Part shown: positions 60,850-64,000 of the stretch, piece after piece
How the letters are laid out: each line of letters begins with the position of its first letter
Numbering within the stretch: the first letter of the stretch is position 1
Source of the DNA: Halobacillus dabanensis
GTDB taxonomy: Bacteria > Bacillota > Bacilli > Bacillales > Halobacillaceae
Length of the DNA: 64,000 nucleotides
Assembly (NCBI RefSeq): GCF_900114165.1
Contig: NZ_FOSB01000008.1
Coordinates: 122,217 to 186,216, forward strand
Direction of reading: 5' to 3'
Notes under the pieces: generated by a model
Told to the model about the DNA's origin: nothing
The model's database searches: none
Seen by the model: the letters and a program-made list of their open reading frames with translations, nothing else
Translations under genes and position numbers: made by a program

Positions 60850-62472
60850 ATGACAAAGCCAGTAGTAAAATTTTCGAACGTCACCAAAGAGTATAGTCTA
60901 TTTAAGAAGAAATCAGATCAATTGCTAGACATTTTATCCTTTAAACGTATTAATAGAAGTTTTTTAGCATTACATGATATTTCTTTTGAAGTGGACCCCG
61001 GAGAAACGATAGGTATTATCGGAACCAACGGATCGGGTAAATCGACCTTATCTAATTTGTTAGCTCAAGTAGTCCCTCCTTCTTCCGGGAACATTAACAT
61101 TGAAGGAGAGACATCCTTGGTTGCTATTTCAGCCGGATTAAATAATCATTTGACAGGCTATGAAAATATAGAACTCAAGTGTCTAATGCACGGGTTGAGT
61201 AAGACGGAAATAGCCAAAATCTCCCCGTATATTATTGATTTTGCTGATATAGGTGAATTTATCTATCAACCGATAAAGAATTATTCAAGTGGAATGAAGT
61301 CCCGCCTAGGATTTGCGATATCAGTTCATATCGAACCAGATATTCTTATTGTAGATGAAGCTTTGTCTGTAGGGGATTCTACTTTCCATCAGAAGTGTGT
61401 CGATAAATTTAAGGAATTCAAAGAACAAGGAAAAACGATATTTTTTATCAGTCACTCCTTGTCCCAGGTAAAGAAAATATCTGACAGAATCATTTGGGTG
61501 AGCTACGGCCAAATGAGAATGTTTGATACAACAGCTAAAGTAGCAAAGGAATACAATGCCTATATTAGTTGGTTTAATGAGTTAACTAAAGCTGAAAAAA
61601 AGAACCATAAGAAAGACATGCTTGCTACACAATTTGGCAAATTTAGTGGAAATAACAACGGATCTTCATTCCAAAATAGTGAGAAAGGGAAGAATACTGG
61701 GGTTAAGTCATTAATCCCAGCGTTCTTAATGATGTTATTGACATTATTGAGTGGGGCCTCCATGTTTTTTGAGAATCCTTCCGAGATAGTTTCAAGCAAA
61801 TGGAAAAATATGAATTTAAATTCTAAAGAAGTTCAGTCAGAAAATAGCGAAAAACTTCAAACTCAGTCTGAAACTATAGACGAAGAAATCAATCAAGAAG
61901 CGATTGCGTTAGGACAACTTATTTTATATGAGGATGTGGAACTCATAAATAATAAAGAGGTTGTTCCTTCCCTTACAAAGCTATATGTTCAAGGTCTTAT
62001 TGGCAAGTCTTATAAACTAAAGTATCAAAACAGTATCTTTTATGCATCTAAAGACAAAATAGGCCTAGTAAATGGTGAAAGTCATAACTCAGAGTTTACC
62101 CTTGAGGAAATATCCAGATCGTTCAGCAGTAGATTTGTACAATCGTACGAATACTTTTTCGCTTTTAGTTCGGCAAATATTGACGAAATCAAGTCTATTT
62201 TTAATGGAATGACTAGTGAGATTGAATTCCCCAAAGGTGATGTGCTTTTAGAATATTCTAATGATCATTTAGCTTATCTCTTTGACGAAGAAGGCTCAAT
62301 GAAAGCAATTCATGTGTATTCGATTGACCTTGGTAGTCCGATTATTGAAGATATTAAAGAAAATTCCTTAGCGGCTACTGATGGTAATGGAAGCTACTAC
62401 GTCAAATTGGATCAATATAATGTCATTCTAGATGTGGAAGAGAAAAGAATGTCTTTTTTTCCAAATGATTAA
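60850..62472 (+). CDS. tagH: Polysaccharide ABC transporter ATPase (TagH-like) with C-terminal extension
   Basis: A 540-aa protein. The ATPase domain is about 1-235: Walker A GTNGSGKST, signature YSSGMKSRLGFAI, Walker B ILIVDEALSVGD, and switch His FFISHSL. A linker, one membrane segment (SLIPAFLMMLLTLLSGASMF, about 283-303) and a C-terminal domain of about 235 residues follow, predicted outside. B. subtilis TagH has the same plan (ATPase, linker, membrane helix, outer domain), whereas Wzt has a cytosolic carbohydrate-binding domain. The outer domain here (QEAIALGQLILYEDVELINN; DGNGSYYVKLDQYNVILD) is unfamiliar. Only one membrane span is seen. Confidence 0.88.
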   Translation: MTKPVVKFSNVTKEYSLFKKKSDQLLDILSFKRINRSFLALHDISFEVDPGETIGIIGTNGSGKSTLSNLLAQVVPPSSGNINIEGETSLVAISAGLNNHLTGYENIELKCLMHGLSKTEIAKISPYIIDFADIGEFIYQPIKNYSSGMKSRLGFAISVHIEPDILIVDEALSVGDSTFHQKCVDKFKEFKEQGKTIFFISHSLSQVKKISDRIIWVSYGQMRMFDTTAKVAKEYNAYISWFNELTKAEKKNHKKDMLATQFGKFSGNNNGSSFQNSEKGKNTGVKSLIPAFLMMLLTLLSGASMFFENPSEIVSSKWKNMNLNSKEVQSENSEKLQTQSETIDEEINQEAIALGQLILYEDVELINNKEVVPSLTKLYVQGLIGKSYKLKYQNSIFYASKDKIGLVNGESHNSEFTLEEISRSFSSRFVQSYEYFFAFSSANIDEIKSIFNGMTSEIEFPKGDVLLEYSNDHLAYLFDEEGSMKAIHVYSIDLGSPIIEDIKENSLAATDGNGSYYVKLDQYNVILDVEEKRMSFFPND

Positions 62473-62556
62473 TGATAAACTTCGTGTAGCGTTAGATGAA
62501 GACGGATTGAGTGAAATGTAGTCGTCACTATAAGTTTTGAAATGAGGATTAAAGAA

Positions 62557-63654
62557 ATGAAAAAAGTTATGGTCGTATTCGGCACAAGGCCTGAAGCCAT
62601 TAAAATGTGTCCATTAGTAAAAGAATTAGAAACTAGAACAAATATAGAAACAACCGTATGTGTTACTGGTCAGCATAAGGAAATGCTACAGCAAGTATTA
62701 AATGCATTTAGTGTAGAACCGGATTACAACTTATCCATTATGAAAGATAAGCAGACGTTGTTTGATGTAACTACAAACATTCTGGATAAGATGAAAGCAG
62801 TGCTCGATGAAGTGAAACCGGATGTTGTATTGGTACACGGAGACACATCCACTACCTTTGTCACTTCGTTAGCATGTTTTTATTTACAAATCCCAGTAGG
62901 GCATGTGGAAGCTGGTCTTCGTACGTATGATATTTATTCCCCATATCCTGAGGAATTTAATCGACAAGCAGTCGGTTTAGTGGCGAAGTATAACTTTGCT
63001 CCGACAGAAATGGCAAAAGAGAATCTCTTAGGAGAGAAAAAGGACGAACCAAGTATCTTTGTAACTGGGAATACAGCGATTGATGCTCTTAACACAACGG
63101 TCAGAGAGGATTATGAGCATGAACAGGTCTTATGGGCATCAGACAGTCGTTTGATCATGATTACAGCTCATCGACGAGAGAACCTTGGAGAACCGATGAG
63201 GAATATGTTTAAAGCAATTAAGAGGATTGTTGATGAACATGAAGATATTAAAGTGATTTATCCTATTCATATGAATCCTGTAGTAAGGGAAGCGGCTAAT
63301 GATATTCTTGGTAATCATGATCGCGTGAGGATTATTGAGCCATTGGAAGTTTTGGACTTCCATAACTTCCTTTCAAGGTCCTATATGATCTTGACAGATA
63401 GTGGTGGTATCCAAGAGGAAGCTCCAAGTCTAGGTAAACCCGTGCTCGTTATGAGGGATACGACTGAGCGTCCGGAAGGTGTAGCTGCAGGTACGTTAAA
63501 ACTTGTTGGAACGAATGAAGAAAATATTTATAAAAACTTCAAACTCCTTCTTGAAAATGGAGAAGCATATAAAGAAATGAGTCAGGCCAGCAATCCATAT
63601 GGGGATGGATTAGCTAGTAAGAGAATTGCTGATGTGTTAGAAAAAGAAGAGTAA
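62557..63654 (+). CDS. mnaA: UDP-N-acetylglucosamine 2-epimerase
   Basis: A 365-aa cytosolic enzyme that interconverts UDP-GlcNAc and UDP-ManNAc, the source of ManNAc for TagA and of ManNAcA via WecC. Motifs: KKVMVVFGTRPEAIKMCPLV, VCVTGQHKEML, VLVHGDTSTTFVTSLACFY, GHVEAGLRTYDIYSPYPEEF, TAHRRENLGEPM, LTDSGGIQEEAPSLGKPVLV. ATG 62557 is about 9 nt behind AGGA; ATG 62542 overlaps that site. It follows the TagH-like gene by 84 nt, probably still in the operon. The usual full length is present. An IS element lies immediately downstream. Confidence 0.93.
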   Translation: MKKVMVVFGTRPEAIKMCPLVKELETRTNIETTVCVTGQHKEMLQQVLNAFSVEPDYNLSIMKDKQTLFDVTTNILDKMKAVLDEVKPDVVLVHGDTSTTFVTSLACFYLQIPVGHVEAGLRTYDIYSPYPEEFNRQAVGLVAKYNFAPTEMAKENLLGEKKDEPSIFVTGNTAIDALNTTVREDYEHEQVLWASDSRLIMITAHRRENLGEPMRNMFKAIKRIVDEHEDIKVIYPIHMNPVVREAANDILGNHDRVRIIEPLEVLDFHNFLSRSYMILTDSGGIQEEAPSLGKPVLVMRDTTERPEGVAAGTLKLVGTNEENIYKNFKLLLENGEAYKEMSQASNPYGDGLASKRIADVLEKEE

Positions 63655-63682
63655 ACAGAAAAAGAAGAGTGGGCAAGGTAGT

Positions 63683-63724
63683 GCACCCCGGAAGTTAGAG
63701 TAAAAAAATCTAACTTCCGGGGTG
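63683..63724. repeat. Left end of the IS element, with hairpin
   Basis: TGCACCCCGGAAGTTAGAGT begins a near-perfect inverted repeat (GGAAGTTAG/CTAACTTCC plus flanks) just before the transposase. The TG start and position match the left end of an IS3-type element. The right end is outside the window. Confidence 0.65.
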
Positions 63725-63730
63725 TTTTGT

Positions 63731-64000
63731 ATGGCAAAGTATAGTAAGGAATTTAAATTGAAGGTGGTAAGGGAATATCTCCAGGGACATCAAGGGTACG
63801 TTCTATTAGCTAAAAAGTACTCGATCCCTAGTGATACTCAAATTTTACGTTGGGTTCATGCTTATCAAGCATTCGGGGAAGAAGGGTTAAAAAGGAAGCA
63901 TTCTAAAAAAGTCTACCCTGTCCAATTCAAGATGGATGTATTAAACTTTAGGAAACAGACAGGAGCTTCTCTTCAGGAGACTGCGATTGCTTTCCAACTG
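63731..64000 (+). mobile_element. IS3-family (IS150-like) transposase OrfA, cut by window end
   Basis: The frame opens at ATG 63731 and runs off the window: MAKYSKEFKLKVVREYLQGH, then LAKKYSIPSDTQILRWVHAY and FGEEGLKRKHSKKVYPVQFK. This is a double helix-turn-helix of the HTH_28/IS150 OrfA kind (KYSKEFKLKVV ... WV..Y...GEEGL), followed by the start of a second such domain. OrfB with the DDE core would lie beyond 64000. Insertion immediately after mnaA marks the edge of the polysaccharide locus. Confidence 0.85.

Overview
The window comes from the chromosome of a low-GC Gram-positive bacterium, most likely a moderately halophilic Bacillaceae of the Halobacillus/Pontibacillus kind. This rests on AGGAGG-type ribosome sites, sigma-A promoters, SinR/SinI-like regulators, TagO/TagH-type wall-polymer genes, a SecA2-SlaP-CsaB S-layer set, and very acidic exported proteins. 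That assignment is inference. I see no tRNA, rRNA, CRISPR array or prophage. One IS3-family element enters at the right edge.

Layout. 1-4.3 kb: small regulators, namely an IDEAL-domain protein, two SinI-like peptides, a short SinR-like HTH protein, an AraC-type regulator and two unknowns. 4.4-14.2 kb: wall-polymer synthesis, with TagO, a GNAT protein, an O-antigen-ligase-like membrane protein, a WecC-WecG pair, and a TagA-flippase-CsaB operon. 14.4-19.9 kb: three SLH exoenzymes (GH73 glucosaminidase, amidase, subtilase). 20-22.7 kb: an MBOAT plus DHHW pair resembling the PatA/PatB polymer O-acetylation system. 23-33.6 kb: a likely major S-layer protein, a cytosolic unknown, two paralogous SLH proteins of a new-looking architecture, an SLH 5'-nucleotidase and an SLH transglycosylase. 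33.8-37.6 kb: an RHH regulator and SlaP-SecA2. 37.8-45.6 kb: a giant SLH subtilase, a second SLH amidase and an SLH NlpC/P60 peptidase. 45.9-49.4 kb: a MurJ/MVF flippase, a PIG-L deacetylase with a disrupted 5' end, and a GT4. 50-63.7 kb: a long polysaccharide operon (three glycosyltransferases, a coiled-coil protein, a hydrolase-heparinase fusion, a second WecC, a TagGH-like ABC exporter) and the UDP-GlcNAc 2-epimerase MnaA. 63.7 kb onward: IS3-type insertion.

How the genes fit together. MnaA makes UDP-ManNAc and the two WecC enzymes oxidise it to UDP-ManNAcA. TagO starts a lipid-linked GlcNAc, TagA/WecG enzymes add ManNAc or ManNAcA, and flippase, ligase or ABC genes export and join the polymer. 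CsaB would pyruvylate it and the MBOAT/DHHW pair would acetylate it, creating the ligand for SLH domains. SecA2/SlaP would export S-layer proteins, and eleven SLH proteins would dock on the polymer. The window is therefore close to a self-contained S-layer island (ligand synthesis, decoration, export and cargo), followed by a second operon probably making a uronic-acid-containing exopolysaccharide.
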